Origin: Thiogranum sp.
GTDB lineage: Bacteria > Pseudomonadota > Gammaproteobacteria > DSM-19610
Direction of reading: 5' to 3'
Assembly (NCBI GenBank): GCA_030148805.1
Contig: JASBSS010000018.1
Location: 184,371 to 248,370 of the forward strand
DNA length: 64,000 bases
The number at the start of each line of letters is the position of its first letter. Position 1 is the stretch's first letter. Shown piece by piece: positions 9,867 to 18,976 of the stretch. A program made the position numbers and the translations under genes. The notes under the pieces are model-generated. The model made no database searches and was not told where the DNA came from. It saw nothing but the letters and a program-made list of their open reading frames with translations.

Positions 9867-10823
9867 TCAGGCCGCGATGGTCGCATCCCGCCAGTTTTTC
9901 AGCCGTTGCAGAACGTGCTTGGCCAACACGTCCGGCTGAAACTTGGCGATGAAATCGTCGGCGCCCACCTTCTCGACCATCGCATTGTTGAACACCCCGC
10001 TCAGGGAAGTGTGCAACAGAATGTGCAGTTGATTCAAACGCGAGTCCTTGCGCACCTCGGTGGTGAAGGTATAGCCGTCCATCTCCGGCATCTCGATATC
10101 CGAAATCACCATGAAGATACGCTGATCCAGGGGCGTGCTCTCCTCGTCCGCCCAGCCCTGCAGACGCTCTAGCGCCTCCTTGCCGTCGTTGACCAGCACG
10201 CAGCCAATGCCCAGCTTTTCCAGCGTCCGCTTGATCTGGTTGCGCGCCACCGAGGAGTCATCGGCCACCAGCACCAGCGGCTGGCCCGGTCCCTGGCCCT
10301 CGTGCTCCTCGGCCTGGGCGACATATTCCTCGGAGACCTCCTCGTTCCAGCCGACGACTTCGGCGAGCACTTTCTCCACGTCGATGATCTGGACCAGTTC
10401 TCCGTCGACCCGGGTGACCGCGGTGAGATAGTTGTCGTCCCCGATGCCTTTAGGCGGCGGCAGGATCTCCTCCCAGTGCATGTTGACGATGCGATCGACG
10501 CCCCCGACCAGAAAACCCTGTACCAACTGGTTGTATTCGGTAACGATCACGAACGGATTTTCCTCGCTCTGCACCCCGTTGCCGCCGATGGCCTTGCTGA
10601 GATCCATCACCGAGACCGTGCGACCACGCATGTTGGCGATCCCGCAGACCACCGGGTGGGAATCGGGAATATGGGTCAGCGGCGGGCACTGGATCACTTC
10701 CTGCACCTTGAACACGTTGATGCCGAAAAGCTGGTCGTCAGACAAACGAAATAAGAGTAATTCGAGTCGATTGTGCCCTGCTAGTTGGGTTCGCATATCG
10801 ACTGTGGCCAAGACACCGCTCAT
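9867..10823 (-). CDS. cheV: CheV, CheW-like coupling protein with receiver domain
   Basis: 318 residues from the ATG at 10823, which has a clean AAGGAG site; upstream in-frame codons are probably not translated. The N-terminal CheW domain (about 15-165) carries FGINVFKVQEVI and GIANMRGRTVSVMDL; the C-terminal receiver (about 185-310) has the phospho-acceptor Asp in VISDIEMPEMDG. It couples receptors to CheA and is tuned by phosphorylation. Divergent from flgA. Confidence 0.94.
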   Translation of the reverse strand: MSGVLATVDMRTQLAGHNRLELLLFRLSDDQLFGINVFKVQEVIQCPPLTHIPDSHPVVCGIANMRGRTVSVMDLSKAIGGNGVQSEENPFVIVTEYNQLVQGFLVGGVDRIVNMHWEEILPPPKGIGDDNYLTAVTRVDGELVQIIDVEKVLAEVVGWNEEVSEEYVAQAEEHEGQGPGQPLVLVADDSSVARNQIKRTLEKLGIGCVLVNDGKEALERLQGWADEESTPLDQRIFMVISDIEMPEMDGYTFTTEVRKDSRLNQLHILLHTSLSGVFNNAMVEKVGADDFIAKFQPDVLAKHVLQRLKNWRDATIAA

Positions 10824-10866
10824 GGTGCGCTCCTTCATGGGTATGGCAAGGACAGAACTATGCAGG

Positions 10867-10894
10867 CTATCGGCCTGGCCGACACGAAACTTGA
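10867..10894 (-). promoter_or_regulatory. Candidate sigma-28 (FliA) promoter of cheV-cheR
   Basis: On the minus strand TCAAGTTT is followed after 12 bases by GCCGATAG. The FliA consensus is TAAAGTTT-N11-GCCGATAA, so both boxes are near-matches but the spacer is one base long. The predicted start is about 37 bases before the cheV ATG, which is a sensible leader. Confidence 0.6.
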
Positions 10895-10908
10895 CTACTA
10901 CCGGCGCT

Positions 10909-10924
10909 TGGCACGACCTTTGCT
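10909..10924 (+). promoter_or_regulatory. Sigma-54 (RpoN) promoter of flgA
   Basis: TGGCACgacctTTGCT matches the -24/-12 consensus with GG-N10-GC spacing. The expected start is near 10935, about 30 bases before the flgA ATG at 10964. It lies back to back with the sigma-28 type cheV promoter. Confidence 0.88.
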
Positions 10925-10963
10925 CAATGGAATGCAAGGCCCCAGTGCAACCCGGGAATTATC

Positions 10964-11680
10964 ATGCTTCAGCATACGATCAGATCTGTTTTCATGAACT
11001 TAGCGCTGCTGGGCAGCTTCGCCCAGGCGGCAGCGGCGGCAACCCAGTGGCAAGACCATGCCGCCATCCGCGCCGCCGCGCAGCAGTTCCTCGACTCCTA
11101 TATAGATAGCCAGCAACTCGGGCGCAGTGAAGTCACCCTGGGCACCCTCGACCCGCGGCTCCGGCTCAAAGCCTGCGCCGCGCCCCTCGAGGCTTCCATG
11201 CCCGCCGGCGGACGCAGCCTCGGCAATACCACCGTGGCGGTGCGCTGCAAGGACCCGGGAGGCTGGAAAATTCTGGTTTCCGCGCGCATAGACGTGTTCG
11301 GACCGGTGGTGGTGGCCCGCTATCCGCTGGCGCGGGGCAGCGTCATCCAGGCCCAGGACCTCGAACTGGTGGAGCGCAATCTGTCTCATCTGCCCTATGG
11401 CTATTATGGCGCGACCCAGCCCGTCGCCGGGCTTCTGGCCAAGCGGACCATTGCGGCGGCCAGCGTCATCACGCCGCCCATGCTGCAGGCCCCGAATCTG
11501 GTCAAGCGCGGCGAGCGCGTCAGCGTCATTGCCGAACGCGGCCCGTTGCAGATCCGCACCAGCGGCAAGGCGCTACGCGACGGCAAGTCGGGCGACCTGG
11601 TGCAGATCCGGGCCGACGGCTCCCAACGCGTGATCGACGGACGGGTTGTCGGCCAGGGCGTCGTAAAAGTGACGCTTTAG
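10964..11680 (+). CDS. flgA: FlgA, P-ring assembly chaperone
   Basis: 238 residues with a Sec signal peptide ending around AQAAAAA. The C-terminal SAF-type domain includes YPLARGSVIQAQDLELVERNL (in two parts) and KRTIAAASVI, ending with GQGVVKVTL as in the family. FlgA is a periplasmic chaperone for FlgI. It is first in flgA-flgM-flgN and is read from a sigma-54 type promoter. An in-frame ATG ten codons later is a possible alternative start. Confidence 0.93.
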   Translation: MLQHTIRSVFMNLALLGSFAQAAAAATQWQDHAAIRAAAQQFLDSYIDSQQLGRSEVTLGTLDPRLRLKACAAPLEASMPAGGRSLGNTTVAVRCKDPGGWKILVSARIDVFGPVVVARYPLARGSVIQAQDLELVERNLSHLPYGYYGATQPVAGLLAKRTIAAASVITPPMLQAPNLVKRGERVSVIAERGPLQIRTSGKALRDGKSGDLVQIRADGSQRVIDGRVVGQGVVKVTL

Positions 11681-11702
11681 TAGCAAGACCGATAAAAGCC
11701 TC

Positions 11703-11729
11703 TAAAGTTATTGAAAGCAGTGACGATAC
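11703..11729 (+). promoter_or_regulatory. Sigma-28 (FliA) promoter of flgM-flgN
   Basis: TAAAGTTA, then exactly 11 bases, then GACGATAC; consensus TAAAGTTT-N11-GCCGATAA. It lies 41 bases before flgM and after the flgA stop, giving flgMN a late promoter. FliA control of its own anti-sigma factor is known feedback in enterics and pseudomonads. Confidence 0.78.
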
Positions 11730-11769
11730 TGATACCGTATGCACTGTAACTCAAACTGAGGTAAGGCTA

Positions 11770-12090
11770 ATGGAAATTGATAACAACCGAATCGCTTCGC
11801 TGGCAACGCACACCAGTGGCCAGGGAGCACCGGTTGATCGGCGTAATTCCAGCGACGGCAACGCCGCGGGCGCCACGCCCACCCCACAGGCCGGCGACCA
11901 GATCCGCCTGACCGGCGACGCCCAGCGGCTCAAGTCGCTGGAACAGACGCTGGTCAGCCGCCCGGTTGTCGACAGCCAGCGGGTCAGCGCGGTGCGCGAT
12001 GCCATCGCCAATGGCACCTTCACGGTCGAGCCCGGACGCATCGCCGAAAAGCTACTCGGGCTGGAACAAGCGCTGAGCGGAACGAGGTAA
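11770..12090 (+). CDS. flgM: FlgM, anti-sigma-28 factor
   Basis: 106 residues. The N-terminal part is Ser/Gly/Ala/Pro rich and probably disordered; the C-terminal helices contain RLKSLEQTLVSRPVVDSQRVSAVRDAI-type sequence (family signature VDxxRVxxIRxAI) and end in ANGTFTVEPGRIAEKLL. It holds FliA inactive until the hook is complete, then is exported. Next to flgN with a 6-base gap. Confidence 0.92.
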   Translation: MEIDNNRIASLATHTSGQGAPVDRRNSSDGNAAGATPTPQAGDQIRLTGDAQRLKSLEQTLVSRPVVDSQRVSAVRDAIANGTFTVEPGRIAEKLLGLEQALSGTR

Positions 12091-12096
12091 CCCGAT

Positions 12097-12576
12097 ATGC
12101 AGGCTGAAGCGGACAAGCAGCAGGCACTTCAAACGGTATTGGCCGCCGAGGCGGCCTGCAGCGGACAGCTACTGGCCTGCCTGGCCTCCGAGCGGGCGGC
12201 GTTGGTGCAGCGCGACATGCCGCGGGTCGAGCAGACTACTGCCGAAAAACTTCAACTTTCTCAACAGCTTGAAGCGTTGGAACGGCAACGCGAGGCACTC
12301 GTGACCGGGCTGGGCTTTGGCGCCGACAGCCTGGACGAATGCTACGGCCGGCTGCCCCAGGCAAACGATTGCCGGCGGTTGTGGCAACTCATCATCGACA
12401 ACCTGCGCGCCTGCCGGGACGGGAATCTGACCAATGGCGGGATTCTCGAAGCCAGTCGGCAACATGTGGAACAGGCCCTGGCGATCCTGCGGGGCCAAAC
12501 CGGCGCTCCGGAAGTCTACCGTCCGGACGGCGACACCAACGCCACCTTGGGACAGCGGGTGCTCGGCAAGGTGTAA
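12097..12576 (+). CDS. flgN: FlgN-family export chaperone
   Basis: 159 residues, mostly helical coiled coil. FlgN is a cytoplasmic chaperone for the hook-associated proteins FlgK and FlgL. The assignment rests on position just after flgM, length, and helical content with the C-terminal segment LRACRDGNLTNGGILEASRQ, which resembles FlgN proteins (ARECQRQNQxNGxLI type). Confidence 0.88.
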   Translation: MQAEADKQQALQTVLAAEAACSGQLLACLASERAALVQRDMPRVEQTTAEKLQLSQQLEALERQREALVTGLGFGADSLDECYGRLPQANDCRRLWQLIIDNLRACRDGNLTNGGILEASRQHVEQALAILRGQTGAPEVYRPDGDTNATLGQRVLGKV

Positions 12577-12730
12577 CCCACCGCGCTCCGGCTCAAGCCC
12601 GCGGCGCATTCGCCGATTTTCTGGCAACGGATCGCCCTCCCCCGCGCTCGCGCACTGACCCACCATCGCCAAGCCTATCGGCGTGCCCGGGACCGCCGGC
12701 AATCCCGTTGCAGCGAGGCGCGCTTATCTG

Positions 12731-13201
12731 ATGACACCGTTTAAACGACAGTTTCTGGCCGACCGGCGGAGACGCTATGGCTCCCAGGATGGGACGGCGA
12801 CACCCCCCATCTCCGGCATTCCCACCCCGATTCGCCACGCTCAGCGGCGCAGGAACTTCCGCGTAACGCTCGACCAGGGTGCGCACCTTGGGATCCGCAC
12901 GGCCTTCAACGGCGAGATCGTCCACGGGGAAGCCTGCGATCTTTCGACTACGGGCATCGGCGGATATCTCCGTACCCGTAAACTCCCCACCCCGGGCAAA
13001 GGTCTGTCCCTGTGTCTGCTACTGCCGGGAGGTCAGACGCTCACCCTGCCGGCGGAAATACGTTATGCGCGCCGCCAACCCGGCCGCCAGTGCTTGCATA
13101 TCGGCGCCCGCTTCGCCGCCGTGACCGGTGGACAAGAGCGGCAGATCGCCCGCTTCCTTGCCGCCCAACAACGCAAACGCCGCCGCTTCGATCCCCGCTG
13201 A
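12731..13201 (+). CDS. PilZ-domain protein (c-di-GMP binding), flagellar cluster
   Basis: 156 residues from the ATG at 12731. A PilZ domain spans about residues 38-145: RRRNFR supplies the RxxxR motif and DLSTTGIGG the D/NxSxxG motif, both needed to bind c-di-GMP. PilZ proteins beside flgN are usually YcgR-type flagellar brakes, but the YcgR N-terminal domain is not visible; a GTG at 12683 would add only 16 residues. A short or rearranged YcgR-like protein is my best call. Confidence 0.75.
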   Translation: MTPFKRQFLADRRRRYGSQDGTATPPISGIPTPIRHAQRRRNFRVTLDQGAHLGIRTAFNGEIVHGEACDLSTTGIGGYLRTRKLPTPGKGLSLCLLLPGGQTLTLPAEIRYARRQPGRQCLHIGARFAAVTGGQERQIARFLAAQQRKRRRFDPR

Positions 13202-13294
13202 ACCTTCCCCGCGCGCATCAAGGCCGCCGGCGGCGGCAAATCCCATCCACAGATTGAAAAGACCGTGGATTTGTGTCAGATTGGCGACCGTTGT

Positions 13295-13370
<76 letters not shown>

Positions 13371-13399
13371 ATCTCATACCAGCCACGTTACAGGCCCGC

Positions 13400-14857
13400 A
13401 TTACGAATACCCGCGAAAGCCCAGCCTGGGAGCTGGCTCTGCCCGAACTGCGGGTGGATCTGATCAATGCGCAGTACGAGCTGCAATCCGCCGGATTTCC
13501 GGTCCTGGTGCTGATTGGCGCCGACGACCGGCTGGCCGCGGACGACCTGATCGACACCCTGAACGAATGGATGGACGCCCGCTATATCGATACCCGCTGG
13601 TTTGGACCGCGGCGGCCGGAGGAACGCGCCTACCCGCCCTTCTGGCGCTACTGGCGGGAACTGCCGGCGAGCGGACGCATTGGCCTGTTCGCCAGCGCGT
13701 GGGCGACCCATCCGGTCAGCGAAAGGGTGTTCGGCCAACTCAGCGCGGCGGACTTCCAACGACGGCTGGAGCACATCAGACAGCTGGAAAAGGCGCTGGT
13801 GGAAGACGGGACGTTGCTGCTCAAGTTCTGGCTGCATCTGCCCGCCGACGAGCAACGCAGACGCGCCCGCGCGGCGCACAAGCACAAAGACAAATACTGG
13901 AAATTCGATGAAGAGGACAGGAGGGCCTATCAGGTCCTCGACCGGGCCCTGCCATTGTGCCGGCAACTCATCGAGGCGACCGACACCGAAGACTGCCCCT
14001 GGCAGTTGGTAACCACCAGCGATCGACGCCAGGCCAACTTTTCCATCGCCAGCGCGTTGCTGGCCTCGCTCCGCCAGCGGCTCGGGCGGACGCCGGAAGA
14101 GACCATCGCGCCCCCTGCACAACCCACAATCCCCAGCGCGGGAAAAAGCCCCCTGGATAGCGTGAATTTGACCGCGCGCCTGGACTATGCCGCCTACAAG
14201 TCAAAGCTGCTCAAGCAACAACGTAAAATCCGCCGCCGCTCGGCCAAGGCCGCGCGGCGTGGACTGAGCAGCGTGCTGGTGTTCGAAGGTTGGGACGCGG
14301 CTGGCAAGGGGGGCGCCATCCGCCGCCTGACCCGGGCGATGTCGGCGCGCCACTATCGGGTGATCCCCATTTCCGCGCCCAGCGACGAGGAATTGGCGCA
14401 TCATTATCTTTGGCGCTTCTGGCGCCGGCTGCCGCGCGCCGGCGGTCTGGTGATTTTCGACCGCAGTTGGTACGGTCGGGTCCTGGTCGAACGGGTTGAA
14501 GGGCTCGCCAGCGAAGCCGCCTGGCGGCGCGCCTATCAGGAAATCAACGATTTCGAAGCGCAATTGGTTGAAAGCGGGATCAATCTGCAGAAATTCTGGC
14601 TGCATCTGGACGCCGACGAGCAACTGAGGCGTTTTCAAGCGCGCGAACAGACCCCCTATAAAAAGTACAAAATCACTACGGAAGATTACCGCAATCGGAG
14701 CAAGCGGGAACAATATGTGCATGCCATCAACGACATGATTGCACAGACCTCGACGCCAGCGACCCCATGGCATTTGATTCCGGCAAACGACAAACGCTGG
14801 GCGCGGGTGCGTATCGCGCGCGAGGTCAGCCGCGGCTTGAAGCGGCAACTGAGCTGA
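13400..14857 (+). CDS. pap: Two-domain PPK2 polyphosphate:AMP phosphotransferase
   Basis: About 485 residues made of two PPK2 domains, the class II architecture that phosphorylates AMP to ADP with polyphosphate. The second domain (from about residue 275) is intact: Walker A GWDAAGKGG, then APSDEELAHHYLWRFW and the Walker B-type FDRSWYGR. The first domain keeps the fold (WMDARYIDTRWFG, KFWLHL) but its Walker A position reads GADDRLAADD, so it cannot bind nucleotide normally; a catalytically silent first domain is known in this class. The open frame runs back through the tRNA; I place the start after it. ATT 13400 is used here; GTG 13454 is the other option and is the nearest conventional start codon. 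Confidence 0.85.
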   Translation: MTNTRESPAWELALPELRVDLINAQYELQSAGFPVLVLIGADDRLAADDLIDTLNEWMDARYIDTRWFGPRRPEERAYPPFWRYWRELPASGRIGLFASAWATHPVSERVFGQLSAADFQRRLEHIRQLEKALVEDGTLLLKFWLHLPADEQRRRARAAHKHKDKYWKFDEEDRRAYQVLDRALPLCRQLIEATDTEDCPWQLVTTSDRRQANFSIASALLASLRQRLGRTPEETIAPPAQPTIPSAGKSPLDSVNLTARLDYAAYKSKLLKQQRKIRRRSAKAARRGLSSVLVFEGWDAAGKGGAIRRLTRAMSARHYRVIPISAPSDEELAHHYLWRFWRRLPRAGGLVIFDRSWYGRVLVERVEGLASEAAWRRAYQEINDFEAQLVESGINLQKFWLHLDADEQLRRFQAREQTPYKKYKITTEDYRNRSKREQYVHAINDMIAQTSTPATPWHLIPANDKRWARVRIAREVSRGLKRQLS

Positions 14858-14907
14858 GCGGCTGCGCCTCGCAGCCGCTCATAGAACCGTTCACGGGGGA
14901 AGGAACA

Positions 14908-15375
14908 ATGACCGACGGCGATTACGGGACCCTGATAGAAATCCTGCTGGTGGAAGACAATCCCGGCGACGTGCTCCTGACCGTGGAAGCCCTCAAGGAT
15001 GCCAAGGTGCGCAACCGGTTGCACGTCACCCGGGATGGCGTCGAGGCGATGGCTTTTCTGCGACTCGAAGGACCTTACGCCGACAAACCGCGGCCGGACA
15101 TCATCCTGCTGGATCTGAATATGCCAAAAAAGGACGGTCGTGAAGTACTCACCGAACTGAAGGCCGATCCTGCCTTAAAGAGCATTCCGGTGGTCGTGTT
15201 GACCACCTCGAAAGCCGAAGAGGACATTCTGAGATCCTATAACCTGCACGCCAATTGCTATATCTCAAAACCGGTGGACCTGGAGCAGTTTCTCAAGGTC
15301 ATCAAGTCGATCGAGGACTTCTGGCTGACAATTGTCGCGTTGCCGAACAGCGAAAGTACTGGCGGCAGGGCATAG
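14908..15375 (+). CDS. Rcp1-type single-domain response regulator
   Basis: 155 residues from the ATG at 14908 (GGGGGAAGGAACA just upstream). A bare CheY-like receiver: acidic pair in LVEDNPGD, phospho-acceptor Asp in ILLDLNMPKKDG, Thr in VVLTTS and Lys in SKPVD. The ExNPGD pattern is typical of regulators paired with phytochrome-like kinases (Rcp1 family). The next gene is a histidine kinase, its likely partner. It has no output domain, so it probably works through protein contacts. Confidence 0.9.
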   Translation: MTDGDYGTLIEILLVEDNPGDVLLTVEALKDAKVRNRLHVTRDGVEAMAFLRLEGPYADKPRPDIILLDLNMPKKDGREVLTELKADPALKSIPVVVLTTSKAEEDILRSYNLHANCYISKPVDLEQFLKVIKSIEDFWLTIVALPNSESTGGRA

Positions 15376-15412
15376 CTACACGGTGAAACAGACGTTCTTC
15401 AGAGCCACCGGC

Positions 15413-17641
15413 ATGCGCGAAAAGTCTCCGCTCGCCCTGATGCTGTTGGCCAGCGGGTTTTCGCTGCTGCTGGGACTTTCGGTACTGATCGGCTGGTATA
15501 CGCATAACGTCACCCTGATCCAGGTCCGGCCCAATTTCGTCCCCATGCAGTACAACACCGCCCTGGGTTTTCTGCTTGGCGGCATCGGCCTGGGCGCTAT
15601 CGCCTACCAGCGCACGCGACTGGCGCGGCTCTGCGGCATGATTGTCGCCGGCATCGGCGCACTCACGCTGTTCGAATATCTCACCGGGATCAATCTGGGG
15701 ATCGACGAGTTGCTGATGCAGCACTATGTCACGGTGAAGACCTCCAACCCCGGCCGCATGGCCCCCAACACGGCCCTGTCGTTCACCATCACCGGTGTTT
15801 TTCTCGCCTTGCACGCCAAACGTCTTGGATCGGCTCCCCGCAGCATGGTGGCGGGTGTGTTTGGATCGGTGATCCTGGCATTGGGAATGGTTCCGTTGTT
15901 CGGATACCTCACCGGCGTCGAGACCGCTTACGGCTGGGGTTATCTGACCCGCGTAGCCGTGCACACCGCGGTCGGCTTCATTGCGCTGGGCATTGGCGTC
16001 ATCGGCTTCACCTGGAAGACCAGCCTGCAGGAAGACGAGGGCACCCCGCGCTGGGTCCCGATCTTCGCCGGCATCAGTATTCTTACCGTCAGCGTTCTTC
16101 TTTGGCAGGCGCTGACCGCGGATGATGTCAAAAATTTCCGCGACAATACGCAGCTGGAGGCGGCGGGCTATAGCTCGATTATCGAGACCGCGATCAAGAA
16201 CCGTGTCGCGACGCTGACGCACTTGTCCGAATCCTTGGCAAGCCCTCGACCGTCACGCAAGCAATGGGAAATGGACGCCGGGCTGATCAGCAAACAACCT
16301 GGCTATCACGCCATCGCCTGGATCGATCCCGCGCGACGGACGCGCTGGATTGTCAGTGACGCGCCTACATCCAATGTTCCGGCCTCGCTTTCACCGTCGC
16401 AACAGAAACTGCTGGAGCAGGTATACGCACAGCGTAGCGCCAGTCTGAGCAAACCACTCACACTCGACGACGGCAGCATCGGTTTTTTTACCTATGCGCC
16501 CATTTTCCATAACGATACGTTCAACGGCTTCGTTCTCGGAGTCTTCCGTTTACAAGAGCTGATCGACGTGATCCTTCCGTCTCAGGTGACCTCAGACTAC
16601 ACCTTGGCCCTGTTCGACGGAAAAGACGAAATCTATCGGCGCGGCGACGAGCGGCTGCTGACCCACCTGCAGGGTATCACCGTGATACCGCTTCCCGGCT
16701 ACGCCTGGGAGATGCATATCAGCCCGAGCCAGGCGCTGATCAGTCGACAGGACTCCGCGTTGCCGGAAGTGGTGCTGGGTCTGGGCTTCGTAATGGCGCT
16801 GCTGTTGGCGCTTTCCATCCATTTCGCTCACAGAGCCCGCCTCAACGCGGCCCGCGCGCTCGAAACCAACCGCATGCTGGAAGAGGAGATCGCCGTTAGA
16901 AAACAAGTCGAGTCCGATCTGGAGAACCACGCGCGCTCATTGGCGCGCTCCAACACCGAACTGGAACAGTTCGCCTACGTTGCCTCCCACGACCTCCAGG
17001 AACCGCTGCGGATGGTGACCAGTTACATGCAGCTGCTGGAAAAACGTTACAAGGACAAGTTGGACGAGGATGCGAACGTGTTTATCGGCTACGCCGTGGA
17101 TGGCGCGGCGCGCATGAAGCTTCTGATCACCGGGCTGCTGACCTACTCGCGCGCCGGCAAGCAGGGGCAGACGGTCGGCTCGGTGGATATGGAGGAGGTG
17201 CTGCGATCGGCAAACGGGAATCTACAGGGGTTGATCGAAGAGGCGCAGGGCGAAGTGACACATGATCCCCTGCCAAAAGTCGTCGGCGACCCCACGCAAC
17301 TGCTCCAGTTGCTCCAGAACCTGATAGGAAATGCGCTGAAGTTCCGCGGCGAGGCACCGGCCCGGGTGCACGTGGGAGCCAGTGAGCAGGGCCGGCATTG
17401 GCTATTCTCCGTCAGCGACCAGGGAATAGGCATTTCCGCCGAGTTCCATCATCGAATCTTCGCGCTGTTCCAGCGTCTCCATGACCGCGAGGCTTACGAG
17501 GGCACCGGCATCGGATTGGCGCTATGCAAGAAAATCGTCGAGTCGCACGGAGGCAGAATCTGGCTGGATTCCGAGCCCGGACAGGGATGCACTTTCTATT
17601 TCACCTTATCCAAACAAGTGGACCCCCATGCTGACACCTAA
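15413..17641 (+). CDS. Membrane hybrid-type sensor histidine kinase (CHASE-like sensor, phytochrome-like HisKA)
   Basis: About 742 residues. The first 220 hold about seven membrane helices of an integral sensor region; a CHASE-like extracytoplasmic domain follows (about 230-450), then one more membrane helix, a coiled coil, a HisKA box with phospho-accepting His in ASHDLQEPLRM, and a HATPase domain with NLIGNALKF, DQGIGI and GTGIGLALCKK. The kinase core matches the bacteriophytochrome-associated class. ATG 15413 is chosen because the first helix starts just after it; GTG 15383 is possible. It overlaps the next gene by 14 bases, so the trio 14908-18947 is one operon. Confidence 0.88.
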   Translation: MREKSPLALMLLASGFSLLLGLSVLIGWYTHNVTLIQVRPNFVPMQYNTALGFLLGGIGLGAIAYQRTRLARLCGMIVAGIGALTLFEYLTGINLGIDELLMQHYVTVKTSNPGRMAPNTALSFTITGVFLALHAKRLGSAPRSMVAGVFGSVILALGMVPLFGYLTGVETAYGWGYLTRVAVHTAVGFIALGIGVIGFTWKTSLQEDEGTPRWVPIFAGISILTVSVLLWQALTADDVKNFRDNTQLEAAGYSSIIETAIKNRVATLTHLSESLASPRPSRKQWEMDAGLISKQPGYHAIAWIDPARRTRWIVSDAPTSNVPASLSPSQQKLLEQVYAQRSASLSKPLTLDDGSIGFFTYAPIFHNDTFNGFVLGVFRLQELIDVILPSQVTSDYTLALFDGKDEIYRRGDERLLTHLQGITVIPLPGYAWEMHISPSQALISRQDSALPEVVLGLGFVMALLLALSIHFAHRARLNAARALETNRMLEEEIAVRKQVESDLENHARSLARSNTELEQFAYVASHDLQEPLRMVTSYMQLLEKRYKDKLDEDANVFIGYAVDGAARMKLLITGLLTYSRAGKQGQTVGSVDMEEVLRSANGNLQGLIEEAQGEVTHDPLPKVVGDPTQLLQLLQNLIGNALKFRGEAPARVHVGASEQGRHWLFSVSDQGIGISAEFHHRIFALFQRLHDREAYEGTGIGLALCKKIVESHGGRIWLDSEPGQGCTFYFTLSKQVDPHADT

Positions 17642-18947
17642 GCCCAGCGACGAGAGAAAGGGCGATACCCTGAACCTGCTTCTGGTCGAGGACAATCCCG
17701 GCGATGCACGCCTGGTGCAGGAAAGTCTTCGCGATGAACGATCCGGCGATTTCCGACTCAGTCGGGCCACGCACCTGCAAGAGGCGCTGGGGAAACTCTC
17801 GCAGATGGATTATGACGCGGTATTGCTCGATCTATCGCTACCGGACAGCCGGGGACTGGACACCTTTCTGCGCATACGAGACACGACGGACAAAGTACCC
17901 GTGGTGATATTCACCGGACTCGACGACCGGGAGATAGCCATCCAAGCGGTCCAGGAAGGCGCACAGGACTATCTGGTCAAAGGTGAAGTGAACGACGGAT
18001 CTCTCACCCGGGCCATTCACTATGCCGTCGAACGCCATAGAATCACCCATCTTCTTCAGCAGACCGAAGAACGCCTGGACAGCTTTCTAGAGCACACCTA
18101 TGACCTGGTGCAAATCGCGAATGCGGAGGGCAGTCTGCGCTTTGTTAATCGATCCTGGATGGACACACTCGGCCACAGCGCCGATGACATTTGCAGGCTC
18201 AGCTATCTGGACGTCGTGGACCCGGATAGCAAAGAACACTGGAAAGAGATTTTCCAACGCGCCAGCGGCGGCTCGTCCAGCCCACTCGTCAGCGTCACGT
18301 TCCGAAATACCGAGGGCGAGAAGATATTCCTCGAAGGCGGCGTCTACGCAAGTTCACCACACGGTGGCAAGCGAACCATCAGCGCGGTGCTTAGAAACAT
18401 CACCGAGCGTCAACTGGAAGAAGAGCGGATAAAATACCTCGCGCATCATGACGGGCTTACCGGCCTTCCGAACCGGCGACTGTTCAACGATCGGCTTGAG
18501 CAGCTACTCATCCGTTCCTCGTTGCGCAACCGCAGCCTGGCCGTTTTGTTTCTCGACCTCGACCATTTCAAACCGGTCAACGACAACCACGGCCATCAGA
18601 CCGGCGACCTGCTGCTGATGACCGTGGCCGAGAGACTGAAGGAGTGTCTGCGCGAAGGAGACACTGTCGCTCGCATCGGCGGCGACGAATTCGCCATCAT
18701 TCTGGCCGACATCGCCCAAGCGGCCGACGTCTCGCTGGTGGCGCAGAAAATAAAAACCGCGCTATCGCAAACCTGTCAGCTGAAAGAGCTGAATCTTTCG
18801 ATCCAGGCCAGTATCGGTATCAGCGTCTTCCCGGAGGACGGCACCACCGCCAAGGCCCTGCTCAATCGCGCCGATCAGGCGATGTATGAGGTAAAAGCGG
18901 CCGGCAGAAACCATTACCAGCGTTATTCGCCGCAGGACGACAATTGA
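17628..18947 (+). CDS. Response regulator with PAS and GGDEF domains (diguanylate cyclase)
   Basis: 439 residues. Receiver (about 12-135) with LVEDNPGD and Asp in AVLLDLSLPDSRG; a PAS domain (about 145-260, LEHTYDLVQIAN); then GGDEF (about 270-435) with DGLTGLPNR and the intact active site RIGGDEF. An RxxD inhibitory site (REGD) lies five residues before it, so product feedback is likely. It makes c-di-GMP from two GTP when phosphorylated, probably by the adjacent kinase. The start at 17628 lies inside the kinase stop region, indicating coupling. Confidence 0.9.
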   Translation: MLTPKPSDERKGDTLNLLLVEDNPGDARLVQESLRDERSGDFRLSRATHLQEALGKLSQMDYDAVLLDLSLPDSRGLDTFLRIRDTTDKVPVVIFTGLDDREIAIQAVQEGAQDYLVKGEVNDGSLTRAIHYAVERHRITHLLQQTEERLDSFLEHTYDLVQIANAEGSLRFVNRSWMDTLGHSADDICRLSYLDVVDPDSKEHWKEIFQRASGGSSSPLVSVTFRNTEGEKIFLEGGVYASSPHGGKRTISAVLRNITERQLEEERIKYLAHHDGLTGLPNRRLFNDRLEQLLIRSSLRNRSLAVLFLDLDHFKPVNDNHGHQTGDLLLMTVAERLKECLREGDTVARIGGDEFAIILADIAQAADVSLVAQKIKTALSQTCQLKELNLSIQASIGISVFPEDGTTAKALLNRADQAMYEVKAAGRNHYQRYSPQDDN

Positions 18948-18976
18948 CTTCGGTCGATCGCAACCGCTCCGGCGGA

